Assembly (NCBI RefSeq): GCF_000787395.1
Contig: NZ_JRAA01000001.1
Span: 744,001 to 808,000, forward strand
DNA from: Solemya velum gill symbiont
Lineage (GTDB): Bacteria > Pseudomonadota > Gammaproteobacteria > Chromatiales > Chromatiaceae
DNA length: 64,000 bases
Reading direction: 5' to 3'
Shown piece by piece: positions 38,147 through 46,585 of this stretch (position 1 is its first letter; every line of letters begins with the position of its first letter). The notes beneath the pieces are model-generated. The model was given only the letters and a program-made list of their open reading frames with translations, searched no databases and was not told where the DNA came from. A program made the translations under genes and the position numbers.

Positions 38147-39466
38147 ATGAAACCCATGCTATCACCGATCAAGCTGCTATTGGCAGCAACCATAGTCGTC
38201 ACAACACTTTCTGCCTGCGGCGGCAGGGGCATCAGGACAGATGCACCTCTACGCACCGCTGCCACATCTGCACCCGATGCCTCTACGAGGATTGCAGTGA
38301 TGCTGCCGATGAGCGGAAAGTATGGACGGGTCTCGGCCGCGATACGCAATGGCATGGAACTGGTCAACAGCAGACGATCGCCTTCACAGCGCCCGATGCT
38401 TGAGTTTATCGATTCGGGCAATGATCTTTCAGATGCACTCCTCTCCACAACAACCGGTGCTGACATCATGGTCGGCCCTCTCTCACGCGAGAACGTGGAC
38501 CAGGTCATGCGTGAGACAACCAGCCTGCCAAGAACAGTTATCACCCTCAACCAGGTGAGTGACATATCTCCCTATGGTGTTTTCCAGTTTGGCCTGTCAC
38601 CGGATGAAGATGGCCGACAAATCGCCAACAAGGCCTTTGCCGACGGCTACCGCACAGCCTCAATCCTCTACCCGGAAACAACATGGGGCAGCCGCTACCT
38701 TGCCGGCTTCAGCAAACACTGGGAACGCCTTGGCGGTGTCACCGCTACAATTGCCGCATACCCGCTTCCCGGCGAGACAGTAACAGACAGCCAGGAGAAA
38801 AAAACCAACCGTGAGCGACTCACTGATGCAGTCAAATCGGTACTCGAAAACAGTGGTGACTTTGTCTACGTTGTCGGCAAACCCGCAAAAGCACGTGAAC
38901 TCAGAACATTCCTGCTCTACTACGGCAATTTCGACCTGCCTGTCTATATCAGCGCACGCGGTTACGACCGCCGCCTGTTCGCACACAATACGGCAGACCT
39001 CAGAAACGCCTGGATGCCGGCCATGCCGATCAACATCCCGGATGAGAGGCCCGAACCTGCAAGTGCAACACAAGGTGAAGCCGATACAACTGCGCAGGAC
39101 GCCGAGACCGCTGCCACCGAGGCACTTGCCATTCAACCGCAAAGCAACGAACCCGACTGGGCGATGCTGACCGCCAGTGCGAGCCAGTCCAGCGGCTATC
39201 AAAGCGATATTATCAGCAGCGCCGTACCCGGATGGAACGATATCGCCTCCATGCCAGGTTTCGATTCCAATTACGCTGCTTACTACGCGATGGGTATAGA
39301 CGCCATGATTTTGGCCCTGAACAGCTGGCAGCTTTCGCCTGACAGGACCATCAGAGGCAGTACCGGTCTGCTGTTCTCAGACCAGGATGGCATCATCCGA
39401 CGCCACCCTGCCTGGATCTATTACGACAAAGATCAGATCAAGGTGCAGCCACCCACAGTGCATTAG
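38147..39466 (+). CDS. lpoA: Penicillin-binding protein activator LpoA / LppC (short form)
   Basis: Outer-membrane lipoprotein that stimulates PBP1A. A signal peptide ends in the lipobox LSAC with Cys24. The rest is the LppC domain, a periplasmic-binding-protein fold (IAVMLPMSGKYGRVSAAIRNG). At 439 residues it lacks the N-terminal TPR domain that brings the Escherichia coli protein to 678 residues. There is an acidic, Ala/Thr/Gln-rich segment at about 305-335. The stop is 13 bases before the yraN ATG. Confidence 0.9.
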   Translation: MKPMLSPIKLLLAATIVVTTLSACGGRGIRTDAPLRTAATSAPDASTRIAVMLPMSGKYGRVSAAIRNGMELVNSRRSPSQRPMLEFIDSGNDLSDALLSTTTGADIMVGPLSRENVDQVMRETTSLPRTVITLNQVSDISPYGVFQFGLSPDEDGRQIANKAFADGYRTASILYPETTWGSRYLAGFSKHWERLGGVTATIAAYPLPGETVTDSQEKKTNRERLTDAVKSVLENSGDFVYVVGKPAKARELRTFLLYYGNFDLPVYISARGYDRRLFAHNTADLRNAWMPAMPINIPDERPEPASATQGEADTTAQDAETAATEALAIQPQSNEPDWAMLTASASQSSGYQSDIISSAVPGWNDIASMPGFDSNYAAYYAMGIDAMILALNSWQLSPDRTIRGSTGLLFSDQDGIIRRHPAWIYYDKDQIKVQPPTVH

Positions 39467-39479
39467 CCGGGGCCAGCCC

Positions 39480-39857
39480 ATGCAAACCACAAGGAGTAGT
39501 GGAACAACAGCTGAAAACCTGGCACTGAACTACCTGCAAAAGCGGGGGCTATCTCTTGTCACGAAAAATTACAGCTGTCGCTGCGGTGAAATCGATCTCA
39601 TCATGCAGGATTCCGGGGCGCTGGTATTTATTGAAGTGCGCTACCGGAAGAGTACCCGTTTCGGGCTCCCCGAGGAGACGGTCGATAGCAGAAAACAGCG
39701 CAAGCTTATTCTCACTGCACAACGCTACCTCCAATCTGCACAGATCGATGCCGAATGCCGGTTCGACGTGATCGCTATTTCAGAAAAGAGGCCAATCAAA
39801 TGGACGCGGATTCAACTCACTAGTGCAACGGATGGGTTAATCCCGAAAAATACTTGA
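39480..39857 (+). CDS. yraN: YraN-family (UPF0102) nuclease-fold protein, C-terminus replaced by IS30 sequence
   Basis: The protein has a PD-(D/E)xK-like core (SCRCGEIDLIMQ then FIEVRYR), of uncertain function and usually next to lpoA. The ATG at 39480 was chosen; a longer frame lies inside lpoA. Native sequence ends at R110. From residue 111 the frame enters the IS30-family element and stops after 15 foreign residues (125 in all). The missing end (IHGIKNAFYIV, then stop) is readable on the far side of the element at 40868-40903, so the original protein was 121 residues. Activity of the altered protein is unknown. Confidence 0.88.
   Translation: MQTTRSSGTTAENLALNYLQKRGLSLVTKNYSCRCGEIDLIMQDSGALVFIEVRYRKSTRFGLPEETVDSRKQRKLILTAQRYLQSAQIDAECRFDVIAISEKRPIKWTRIQLTSATDGLIPKNT
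39810..39829 (+). repeat. Left inverted repeat of the IS30-family element
   Basis: ATTCAACTCACTAGTGCAAC. It pairs with the right repeat at 40850-40869, matching at 15 of 20 positions, including ATTCAA at the tip and AGTGCAAC inside. The transposase stop codon lies within it. Confidence 0.85.
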
Positions 39858-40774
39858 TTGGGCGTTTTAATGCCAAGACATTTTCGGGGACGATTGTTCA
39901 GTTTATTCATCACCTGGTTGATTTCCGCCTGAGTGATGGTTGTAAAGTCCCGATGCTTTGGGAAGTATTGGCGAATGAGTCCATTGGTGTTCTCATTCAA
40001 GCCACGTTCCCAGGAGGCATAGGGATGGGCAAAGAAGAACCTGGCACTGAGGCCTTTAGCGATGGTCTCGTGACCGGCGAATTCCTTACCATTATCTGAG
40101 GTCAGCGTGTGAACGCGGCCGGCGATGGGTTTGAGCAGTTTGAGGATAGCGCTGGTGACGTTGCTGGCGGTTTTTCTCTCCACCTTATGGATGAGCGTCA
40201 ATCGGGATTTACGCTCGGTGATTGAAACGATGGCCTGTTTGTGGCCTTTTCCGATAATGGTATCAAGTTCCCAATCACCGAAGCGTGAACGCTCATCAAC
40301 CACGGCAGGACGTTCATCGATGCTGACTCGGTTAATCAGTTGCCCTCGGCGGCTATAGCTGCCATAGCGCTTTCGACGCTGCTTCTGGCAACGCAGGTGG
40401 CGGTATAGGTTACCGCCCATGGATTTGTTCTGGAGAACGTACTGGTAAATCCACTCATGAGAGATTTGAATGTCAGCCTCATTGCACAGCCACAGGCTGA
40501 TTTGTTCCGGACTCCAGTCCTCGCGCAACAGATGCTCGACTCGCTCCCAGTGGGTAGTGGCAATACGGGGCTGGCTCTTGCTCTGACGGCGCTCTACAGA
40601 CAGCCGATGGGCCTGTTTGGGGCGATAGCCGCGCAAGCCACGGTTACGCCTCAGTTCGCGGCTGACAGTGGATTTGTGGCGCCCAAGTATCTTGGCTATC
40701 TCTGTTTGATTGTGACCTGCTTTCATCAGTGCCTGAATCTGGTATCGTTCTTCCTGGGTAAGCTGCGTGTACAT
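39812..40774 (-). CDS. IS30-family transposase
   Basis: DDE transposase of 320 residues, full length. The N-terminal helix-turn-helix (TQEERYQIQALMKAGHNQTEIAKILGRHKSTVSREL, about 5-40) binds the inverted repeats. The catalytic triad is likely in RFGDWELDTIIG, LTSDNGKEFAGHE and LNENTNGLIRQYFPK, all well kept. An AGAGGAG ribosome site precedes the ATG. The stop codon lies in the left inverted repeat. No frameshift is seen, so the element may be active. Confidence 0.95.
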   Translation of the reverse strand: MYTQLTQEERYQIQALMKAGHNQTEIAKILGRHKSTVSRELRRNRGLRGYRPKQAHRLSVERRQSKSQPRIATTHWERVEHLLREDWSPEQISLWLCNEADIQISHEWIYQYVLQNKSMGGNLYRHLRCQKQRRKRYGSYSRRGQLINRVSIDERPAVVDERSRFGDWELDTIIGKGHKQAIVSITERKSRLTLIHKVERKTASNVTSAILKLLKPIAGRVHTLTSDNGKEFAGHETIAKGLSARFFFAHPYASWERGLNENTNGLIRQYFPKHRDFTTITQAEINQVMNKLNNRPRKCLGIKTPNQVFFGINPSVALVS

Positions 40775-40849
40775 GGTGCTCCTCTAACTTTGGTCGGTGA
40801 GAGAAGCTACCTATGCTACCGCAGCTTGCCCTCTAACCAACTCTGTTGA

Positions 40850-40869
40850 GTTGCACTTGGAAATTGAAT
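40850..40869 (-). repeat. Right inverted repeat of the IS30-family element
   Basis: On the minus strand ATTCAATTTCCAAGTGCAAC, the partner of 39810-39829. It lies 75 bases upstream of the transposase ATG, leaving room for its promoter. Confidence 0.85.
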
Positions 40870-40903
40870 TCACGGGATAAAAAACGCCTTTTATATTGTC
40901 TAA
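40868..40903 (+). pseudogene. Severed 3' end of yraN
   Basis: Directly outside the IS30 right end the plus strand reads ATT CAC GGG ATA AAA AAC GCC TTT, then TAT ATT GTC TAA, that is IHGIKNAFYIV and stop. The xIKNAF sequence is the usual end of YraN proteins, and the frame continues exactly from R110 at the left junction. It has no start codon of its own. Confidence 0.85.
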
Positions 40904-40923
40904 CCCAGTCACAGACATATAAT
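40896..40923 (+). promoter_or_regulatory. Promoter of dolP
   Basis: TTGTCT (40896-40901), 16 bases, TATAAT (40918-40923). The -10 is a perfect consensus. The start is near 40930, about 29 bases before the dolP ATG. It overlaps the last codons of the original yraN, so it predates the IS insertion and should keep dolP expressed despite it. Confidence 0.65.
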
Positions 40924-40958
40924 GGATAAAAACAGGATTATTAACCTTGGATACCTAC

Positions 40959-41540
40959 ATGACATACAAAATGATTCTTGCCGCTCTACTCTCAGCCACC
41001 ATATTAACTGGCTGTACAACTGTGGCCGTTACGGGGGCTGTCGGCGGAGCTGCAACAATTCATGACAGGCGCACAACAGGTGCGGTAATGGACGACTCCC
41101 AGATTGAACTTGAAGCCATAGGCATCATGAACGACCATCCGGAAATTGATGAAGTCGCACAGATCTCACCCATCAGTCATAACAGGCGACTGCTGCTGAT
41201 CGGCCAGGCCTCCAACATGGAAGCGGCCCGCCGCTATGCAAAGCTGGTCGCCGCGATTCCGAATGTACGTGCCGTTTTCAACGAAGTTGAGCAAGGCGCA
41301 CATGCAAGCTTTGGTGACCGCACCTCGGATGCCTACATGACCACCAAGGTCAAACTCTCACTCACTGGCATGGATATCGAAGGCTTCGACATCACGCGCG
41401 TTAATGTCAGTACCTTCCTCGACCGTGTCTACCTAATGGGTCTCGTCACCAGGAGAGAAGCCGCAGCCGTTACCGATAGGGTACGTGGCATCAGCGGAGT
41501 CAAAAAGGTGATCGATATTTTTGAATACATCGACAGGTAA
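40959..41540 (+). CDS. dolP: BON-domain outer-membrane lipoprotein DolP
   Basis: Formerly YraP; supports outer-membrane integrity and the BAM machinery. From the ATG at 40959 the signal peptide ends in lipobox LTGC with Cys19, and two BON domains follow (about 45-115 and 120-190), the second with RVYLMGLVTRREAAAV. It has 193 residues. A TTG at 40947 and an ATG at 40971 are in-frame alternatives. The enteric order lpoA-yraN-diaA-dolP is kept except that diaA is absent and the IS30 element intervenes. Confidence 0.9.
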   Translation: MTYKMILAALLSATILTGCTTVAVTGAVGGAATIHDRRTTGAVMDDSQIELEAIGIMNDHPEIDEVAQISPISHNRRLLLIGQASNMEAARRYAKLVAAIPNVRAVFNEVEQGAHASFGDRTSDAYMTTKVKLSLTGMDIEGFDITRVNVSTFLDRVYLMGLVTRREAAAVTDRVRGISGVKKVIDIFEYIDR

Positions 41541-41547
41541 TTCACCC

Positions 41548-42945
41548 TTGTCTCCGGATTTTCTCGAGCGCCTGTGCAAAATCGCTGGCGCTGACAATGT
41601 TCTTAGCGAAGCCGGGCAAACCTGGGCTTACGGATATGACAACAGCAGGCGCCAGGCTCAACCGGGTGCTGTTGTACATGTTCAAAACGCGGCTCAGATC
41701 GAGGAGATTGTCAGGCTCTGTCATGAAAGCGGGGTTTCGATCACGGCTCGCGGCAAAGGCACAGGCACCACCGGCGCTACCGTCCCCCTCGATCACGCCC
41801 TGGTCCTCAGCTTCGAACGCATGAACCGTATCATCGAGATCGACACCGCCAATCGCCTTGCTCGTGTCGAACCCGGGGTGACCAACGGCGAACTTCAGGC
41901 AGCACTGAAACCCCTCGGTTTTTTCTGGCCACCCGACCCCACCAGCGCAGCCGTATGCACCATCGGTGGCAACCTTGCATATAACTCTGCTGGCCCACGT
42001 GCGGTCAAGTACGGTACACCAAGGGAGAACAGCCTCGGGCTCAAGGCGGTATCCGGAAGCGGGGAGGTATTTGCAACCGGATGCAACACCACCAAGGGCG
42101 TGGTGGGCTACGACCTGACACGCTTGCTGATTGGCAGTGAAGGTACGCTGGCAATCATCACCGAGGCGACACTCAAGCTGACCCCGCTTCCCGAAGCAAA
42201 ATGCACCATGCAGGCAACCTATCGAGATATAGAGTCAGCAGCCCAGGCAGTTGCCGCCATCATGGCTCAACCGGTCATCCCCTGTGCACTCGAATTCATG
42301 GATGGTACCGCTATAAAAATGGTGCGCGAGCATGCTGACCTCGGATTGGACGAGAGTGTCGGCGCACTCCTGATGATCGAAGTCGACGGAACTGAGAAGA
42401 GTATTGCCGAGGCTGCCGAAGCAGTCGCAACTGCTGCAAAATGCGGCAACTGCCTCTCTGTCGATATCGCCCAAACCGACGAGGAAGTGCAAAAACTGTG
42501 GAAGACACGCAAGGCGCTCTCCCCCGCTCTGCGCACAATTGCACCAAAGAAGATTAATGAAGATGTGGTTGTTCCAGTCTCATCGATTCCTCAACTCATC
42601 GCTGGACTGGAAAAGCTCTCTGCTAAACATGACATCATGATCGTGAACTTCGGCCACGCTGGCAATGGCAACATTCACGTCAACCTGCTGGTTAACCCGG
42701 ACGATGAAGAGGAGATGAAGCGCGCCCACAAATGCCTGGATGCTGTATTCGACCTGGTGCTGTCTCTCGATGGTACATTATCCGGAGAACACGGCGTGGG
42801 GCTCGAAAAGCGTGACTTCATCGATAGGGAGATCGACCCGGTCGCACTGCGCCTGATGCATGACATCAAGAAGCAGTTCGATCCGGCCAATATTCTCAAC
42901 CCCGGCAAGACCATTCCGCCACTTGAGTCAGATACAGGTAGTTAA
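41548..42945 (+). CDS. FAD-linked oxidase, GlcD / D-lactate dehydrogenase type
   Basis: Predicted flavoprotein that oxidises a 2-hydroxy acid such as glycolate or D-lactate. An N-terminal FAD-binding domain (ARGKGTGTTGATVPL, TIGGNLAYNSAGPRAVKYG, LIGSEGTLAIITEATLKL) and a C-terminal oxidase domain (NFGHAGNGNIHVNLL, LSGEHGVGLEKRDF) are both complete. There is no ATG; I favour the TTG at 41548 after an ACAGG, giving 465 residues. A TTG at 41521 would overlap dolP and add nine residues. No glcE or glcF is adjacent, so the electron acceptor is unknown. Confidence 0.88.
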   Translation: MSPDFLERLCKIAGADNVLSEAGQTWAYGYDNSRRQAQPGAVVHVQNAAQIEEIVRLCHESGVSITARGKGTGTTGATVPLDHALVLSFERMNRIIEIDTANRLARVEPGVTNGELQAALKPLGFFWPPDPTSAAVCTIGGNLAYNSAGPRAVKYGTPRENSLGLKAVSGSGEVFATGCNTTKGVVGYDLTRLLIGSEGTLAIITEATLKLTPLPEAKCTMQATYRDIESAAQAVAAIMAQPVIPCALEFMDGTAIKMVREHADLGLDESVGALLMIEVDGTEKSIAEAAEAVATAAKCGNCLSVDIAQTDEEVQKLWKTRKALSPALRTIAPKKINEDVVVPVSSIPQLIAGLEKLSAKHDIMIVNFGHAGNGNIHVNLLVNPDDEEEMKRAHKCLDAVFDLVLSLDGTLSGEHGVGLEKRDFIDREIDPVALRLMHDIKKQFDPANILNPGKTIPPLESDTGS

Positions 42946-43040
42946 AAACCCCTGTTTTTACACCTTGAAGTTAGCCGCTGGCAGTTCATACTTTGACTGA
43001 CAGTAATACAAAACAGTAACAGACAACCAGAGGATGAGTT

Positions 43041-43235
43041 ATGGCAACCTATGAATGTTCACAATGCGGCATGGCAGTCAATGCAACCTGTGCAAAATGC
43101 GATGCACCCCTCGTTAACGACACGCTCAAACTTGAAGACGGCAGTGAAGTGCAAGTATCCAAGTGCCCCAATGGCCACGGCATGATCAAATCCCCTCTCT
43201 GCTGTGGACAGGATATGACCTGCACAACCAGCTGA
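43041..43235 (+). CDS. Small Cys-rich metal-binding protein, desulforedoxin-like ends
   Basis: A protein of 64 residues with eight Cys and one well-placed His: C6-x2-C9, C17-x2-C20, C42 with H46 (KCPNGHG), C54-C55 (CCGQDM) and C61. The first CxxC and the CCGQDM end match the iron-binding arrangement of desulforedoxin, while the central CxxC...C...H could bind zinc. I do not recognise a named family. An AGAGGAT ribosome site precedes the ATG. It appears monocistronic, ending at the terminator at 43305-43337. A redox or metal-storage role is only a guess. Confidence 0.8.
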   Translation: MATYECSQCGMAVNATCAKCDAPLVNDTLKLEDGSEVQVSKCPNGHGMIKSPLCCGQDMTCTTS

Positions 43236-43304
43236 ACTTAAGATTTGAAGCAACGCCGCTCCATGACATCCATGTCACCGCGGCATTCACTACGTCCTGT
43301 ACAT

Positions 43305-43337
43305 AAAAAAACCGCGTCATAAAGACGCGGTTTTTTT
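43305..43337. terminator. Bidirectional intrinsic terminator
   Basis: ACCGCGTC (43311-43318), ATAAA loop, GACGCGGT (43324-43331), flanked by six A before the stem and a T-run after it, so it works on both strands. It would end the Cys-rich gene (plus) and the Fe-S carrier gene (minus). It is the clearest intrinsic terminator in the window. Confidence 0.9.
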
Positions 43338-43358
43338 ATTCTTTAGACTGACTCCGAA

Positions 43359-43727
43359 TCAGGAACAGCCGCCACCAGCAGAACCACAGGTTCCACAACC
43401 AGCGCCGTCAACCGGCTTCAGGTTATTGAAGACAAAGCTGGCATCGCCGTTGCCACGATCGACAAAATCGATTTCAACGCCTTTCAGATACTCCATGGTG
43501 CCATCATCGACAATCACCTTGAATGTGTTACACGCCAAAACCATGTCGTTTGAATTCAACTGGTCAGTAAAGCTCATGCCAAAGCTGATGCCGCTACAGC
43601 CGCCAGGTGTTGCATAGACGCGAACGCCCTGAACATCATCTTCGATCTGGGTAAAAAGTTCAGCCATCTTGCCCTGTGCTGTTTCAGTCAGGCTCAGGTC
43701 GGTATCGGTTAACAGGTTTGTGCTCAT
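43359..43727 (-). CDS. A-type iron-sulfur carrier (IscA/ErpA family), CxxC variant
   Basis: Predicted carrier that receives and hands on Fe-S clusters. The ATG at 43727 has a CGGAG site and gives 122 residues; a start at 43844 would add 39 unrelated residues. The first ligand is C44 in PGGCSGISFG. The usual C-terminal CxC is here C111-G-T-C114, followed by a Gly-rich tail with C121. The extra residue between the two cysteines departs from IscA, ErpA and SufA, so I give no symbol. No isc or suf genes are adjacent. Confidence 0.85.
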   Translation of the reverse strand: MSTNLLTDTDLSLTETAQGKMAELFTQIEDDVQGVRVYATPGGCSGISFGMSFTDQLNSNDMVLACNTFKVIVDDGTMEYLKGVEIDFVDRGNGDASFVFNNLKPVDGAGCGTCGSAGGGCS

Positions 43728-43879
43728 CAATCTCGCTCCGGGGAGAATACTAATCCTATTATTATAGCAGTATCTGTCGATGAATGGCCTGCGTGAGTTA
43801 CTGCAGGAAAATATAGGTAATTTCGGTCTATAATGGTCGTGCATGTCAAAAAAATAAACAGACCCTTATGGAGAGAAAC

Positions 43880-44323
43880 ATGAAGAACGCCATCATCATG
43901 CTGAGCGCGGCACTGATTCTGCTGGTAGCACCGCTGGTTTCTGCTGAAAACAGCACAGAAATCGAAGGTTACGTAATACACCACAACGCTATTACCACAG
44001 ACATACTGACGCCTGAAATCGCGCGTCACTACGGTATTATCCGCAGCCGCAATCGCGCCATGCTGAATGTCTCTGTGATGAGAAAGAAACAGGACGCACT
44101 GGATGAGGCAGTTCCGGCCGAGGTCAAGGCGTATACAACCAACCTCTACGGCCAGCAGAGGAAACTTGTTTTGAACATGGTCGAGGAAGGCAGCGCCATC
44201 TACTACATCGGTGACTTCCTGGTGCGTAACGGCGACCGCCTCAATTTTCATATCGACGTAAAACCTGAAGGCGAGAGGAATTATTCACCCGCCACTTTTA
44301 CCCAGGAATTCTATACGGAGTAA
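43880..44323 (+). CDS. DUF4426 family secreted protein
   Basis: Uncharacterised periplasmic protein of 147 residues. The ATG at 43880 has a GGAGAG site before it and gives a clean signal peptide (about 1-22, ending VSA-EN). An in-frame ATG at 43868 adds four residues. The mature part is beta-rich: VIHHNAITTDILTPEIARHYGI, RKKQ, and the closing FTQEFYTE are family features. Function is unknown. A TATAAT at 43829-43834 may serve as its -10. Confidence 0.8.
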   Translation: MKNAIIMLSAALILLVAPLVSAENSTEIEGYVIHHNAITTDILTPEIARHYGIIRSRNRAMLNVSVMRKKQDALDEAVPAEVKAYTTNLYGQQRKLVLNMVEEGSAIYYIGDFLVRNGDRLNFHIDVKPEGERNYSPATFTQEFYTE

Positions 44324-44367
44324 CTGCCAGCCGATCTCCCTGGTTCTCTGAATCACCCGGGCAGGGC

Positions 44368-45042
44368 CTAAAAAACGGCCCTGCTCAGGGTATAAACCCC
44401 GAAAGCAATCAACATCAAACCTGCAACTGTGCGCATACGCGGCTGTTGTACAAAGCTGACAAAGCGATTGGCGAACAAGCCGGTTGCCAGCAGGTTGGGT
44501 AGAGTCCCCACCCCAAAAGCGAGAAGCAGCAAGGCGCCATTGATCGCACTGCCGCTGGCCAGCGCCCAGATCAACATGCTGTAGACAAGTCCGCACGGAA
44601 GCCAGCCCCACAACATCCCCAGCAGCAAACCCTGCAACGGATTACGTACCGGAAGCAGACCCCTGCCAAGTGGTTCGATCAGCCGCCAGAAGTATCCGCC
44701 AACTATCTCGACATGACGCAACACCCTGCTCCAGCCGCCAATATAGAGCCCCAGCAGTAGCATCATTATGCCGGCAACGACTGCGAGAACAGACTGCATC
44801 AACTGCACCTGCTGTAGCGGCAATGAAAGTTGCCCGAGGGCACCGAACAGCCCCCCGGCAACTCCGTAGGAGAGCAGGCGCCCACTGTTGTAACTGAACA
44901 GCATTGGCAGCCTGGCCGCGGGTCTGGCGCCTGGTGACGCTATACTCAGGGCGCCAACAATACCGCCACACATACCGACACAGTGCACGCCACCGAGAAG
45001 CCCGGCACTAAATGCTCCAATCAGTGAGATTGCCTCATTCAT
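44368..45042 (-). CDS. TauE/SafE-like (UreH-type) membrane protein
   Basis: Integral membrane protein of 224 residues with about six helices, opening with the family motif GLLGGVHCVGMCGG and containing GMLWGWLPCGLVYSML. The conserved Cys residues in these motifs suggest metal or thiol handling; related proteins are annotated as cytochrome biogenesis or heavy-metal transport helpers near ccoNOP/ccoI, none of which are seen here. It overlaps ampG by eight bases and is probably co-transcribed with ampG and hemE. Confidence 0.8.
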   Translation of the reverse strand: MNEAISLIGAFSAGLLGGVHCVGMCGGIVGALSIASPGARPAARLPMLFSYNSGRLLSYGVAGGLFGALGQLSLPLQQVQLMQSVLAVVAGIMMLLLGLYIGGWSRVLRHVEIVGGYFWRLIEPLGRGLLPVRNPLQGLLLGMLWGWLPCGLVYSMLIWALASGSAINGALLLLAFGVGTLPNLLATGLFANRFVSFVQQPRMRTVAGLMLIAFGVYTLSRAVF

Positions 45043-46585
45043 TCGCCTGCTCTACCTCTGTATGACGGTTGGCGAGCCACACAAGGAGGAATACCGGCAC
45101 ACCAATCAGGGAGGCGCCAAGGAAGAATTGCTGATAGCCGATAGCATCAACAATCTGCCCCGAGTATCCACCCAGCAGTTTCGGAAACAGGGTCATCAGT
45201 GAACTGAATATCGCATACTGAATGGCAGTAAAAGAGAGACTTGTGAGGCTCGACAGGTAAGCGATGAAAGCGGCACTTGCCAATCCGGCAGTCAGATTGT
45301 CCGCACCGATGACAACATAAAGCAGTGGCAAATTACCGGGCGCCTGTGCCAACAGGATAAACAACAGGTTGGTCACAACCGTGAGGACGGCACCAAGCAT
45401 CAGCATGCGCATGACGCCGAATTTAAGTGTCAGAAAGCCGCCGAGGAACCCGCCAAGTATCGTCATCCAGATACCGAACACCTTGGTCACGGTGGCGATC
45501 TGCTGCTTGGAAAAACCCATATCCTGGTAGAAGACGTTGGATATAACACCAAGCACGATATCGGAAACACGGTAAAAACCGACCAGCAAGAGGATCAGCA
45601 GCGCAGCCTTGCCATAGCGATGAAAAAAGTCGGCAACCGGTGCGATATAGGTATCCCGCACCATTTCACGGCGTGCAACACCAATAACAACAACCAGCCA
45701 GGCAGCGCCCAGCGCCGCACCAAGAGAAACAGCCAGTCGCAAGGTCTCGCCTGCAAAGCCTGCCAGTGCCTTGTGTTGACCCTCGGCACCAGCCAGCGCT
45801 GCCTTGAGCCCGACTACCAGGTCACTCAGCAGCAGAAAACTGCCGATAAAGGTGCCTACAAAAATAATAAACAGCAACACGAAACGCAGGTAATCGCTGA
45901 CATGATGAAAATAGGAGGATTCACCGCGTGCTACGGGCTCGCGAACCAGCAGCGTCGTCAGCACCCCGATACCCATAAAAGCTGCCATCGACAGGTAGGT
46001 CCATTTCCACGCGGAGTAGATGTAAACCTCCTTGGTGGTACCCAATCCTGCTGCTATATATAGCGCCACTGCACCGGCAACCAGCATGCCGATACGATAT
46101 CCCGCGACATAGGTCGAAGCCATCAGCGCTTGCACATCCTTTTCCACCACCTCGATACGATAGGCATCGATAACAATATCCTGGGATGCCGATGAAAAAC
46201 CGAGCAACACTGCGGCAAAAGCCATCACCGAGAGGCCGGATTGGGTCGCAGGGTCACTGCTCGCCATCAGGATGATGGCAGTTATTACGGAGAACTGAGC
46301 CAGCAGCAGCCAACTGCGCCTTTGTCCGAGCAGCTTTGTCAGCGCCGGAATCGGCAGCTTATCGACCAGCGGTGCCCACACGAATTTGAAGGAGTAACCC
46401 AGTGCCGCCCAGCTGAAATAGGTGACGGCACCACGTTCGACACCGGCCTCACGCAGCCACAATGAGAGGGTGGAGAAAATCAGTAACAGCGGCAGACCGG
46501 AGGAGAAACCCAGGAACAGCATGGCGCTGACCTGTTTCCAGTTACTCCTCAGCAGATCCAGTCCGCCGCGTGTTGATGCAATCAC
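45035..46585 (-). CDS. ampG: AmpG family muropeptide permease
   Basis: Major-facilitator permease that imports GlcNAc-anhydro-MurNAc peptides for cell-wall recycling. The 516 residues have 12-14 predicted helices and the AmpG opening [26 protein letters not shown]. The start is a GTG at 46585, overlapping the hemE stop by four bases. The long central loop with several Lys/Arg is usual for the larger AmpG forms. Confidence 0.93.
   Translation of the reverse strand: MIASTRGGLDLLRSNWKQVSAMLFLGFSSGLPLLLIFSTLSLWLREAGVERGAVTYFSWAALGYSFKFVWAPLVDKLPIPALTKLLGQRRSWLLLAQFSVITAIILMASSDPATQSGLSVMAFAAVLLGFSSASQDIVIDAYRIEVVEKDVQALMASTYVAGYRIGMLVAGAVALYIAAGLGTTKEVYIYSAWKWTYLSMAAFMGIGVLTTLLVREPVARGESSYFHHVSDYLRFVLLFIIFVGTFIGSFLLLSDLVVGLKAALAGAEGQHKALAGFAGETLRLAVSLGAALGAAWLVVVIGVARREMVRDTYIAPVADFFHRYGKAALLILLLVGFYRVSDIVLGVISNVFYQDMGFSKQQIATVTKVFGIWMTILGGFLGGFLTLKFGVMRMLMLGAVLTVVTNLLFILLAQAPGNLPLLYVVIGADNLTAGLASAAFIAYLSSLTSLSFTAIQYAIFSSLMTLFPKLLGGYSGQIVDAIGYQQFFLGASLIGVPVFLLVWLANRHTEVEQANE

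Larger units (their letters stand above)
39810..40871 (-). mobile_element. IS30-family insertion sequence inserted in yraN
   Basis: An element of about 1.06 kb bounded by imperfect inverted repeats, with one transposase gene. Both junctions read ATTC (39810-39813 and 40868-40871); this may be a short target duplication partly overlapping the repeat ends, so the exact outer base is ambiguous by up to four. Removing one copy together with the element rejoins yraN in frame. The transposase is intact, so the insertion could be recent. Confidence 0.92.
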
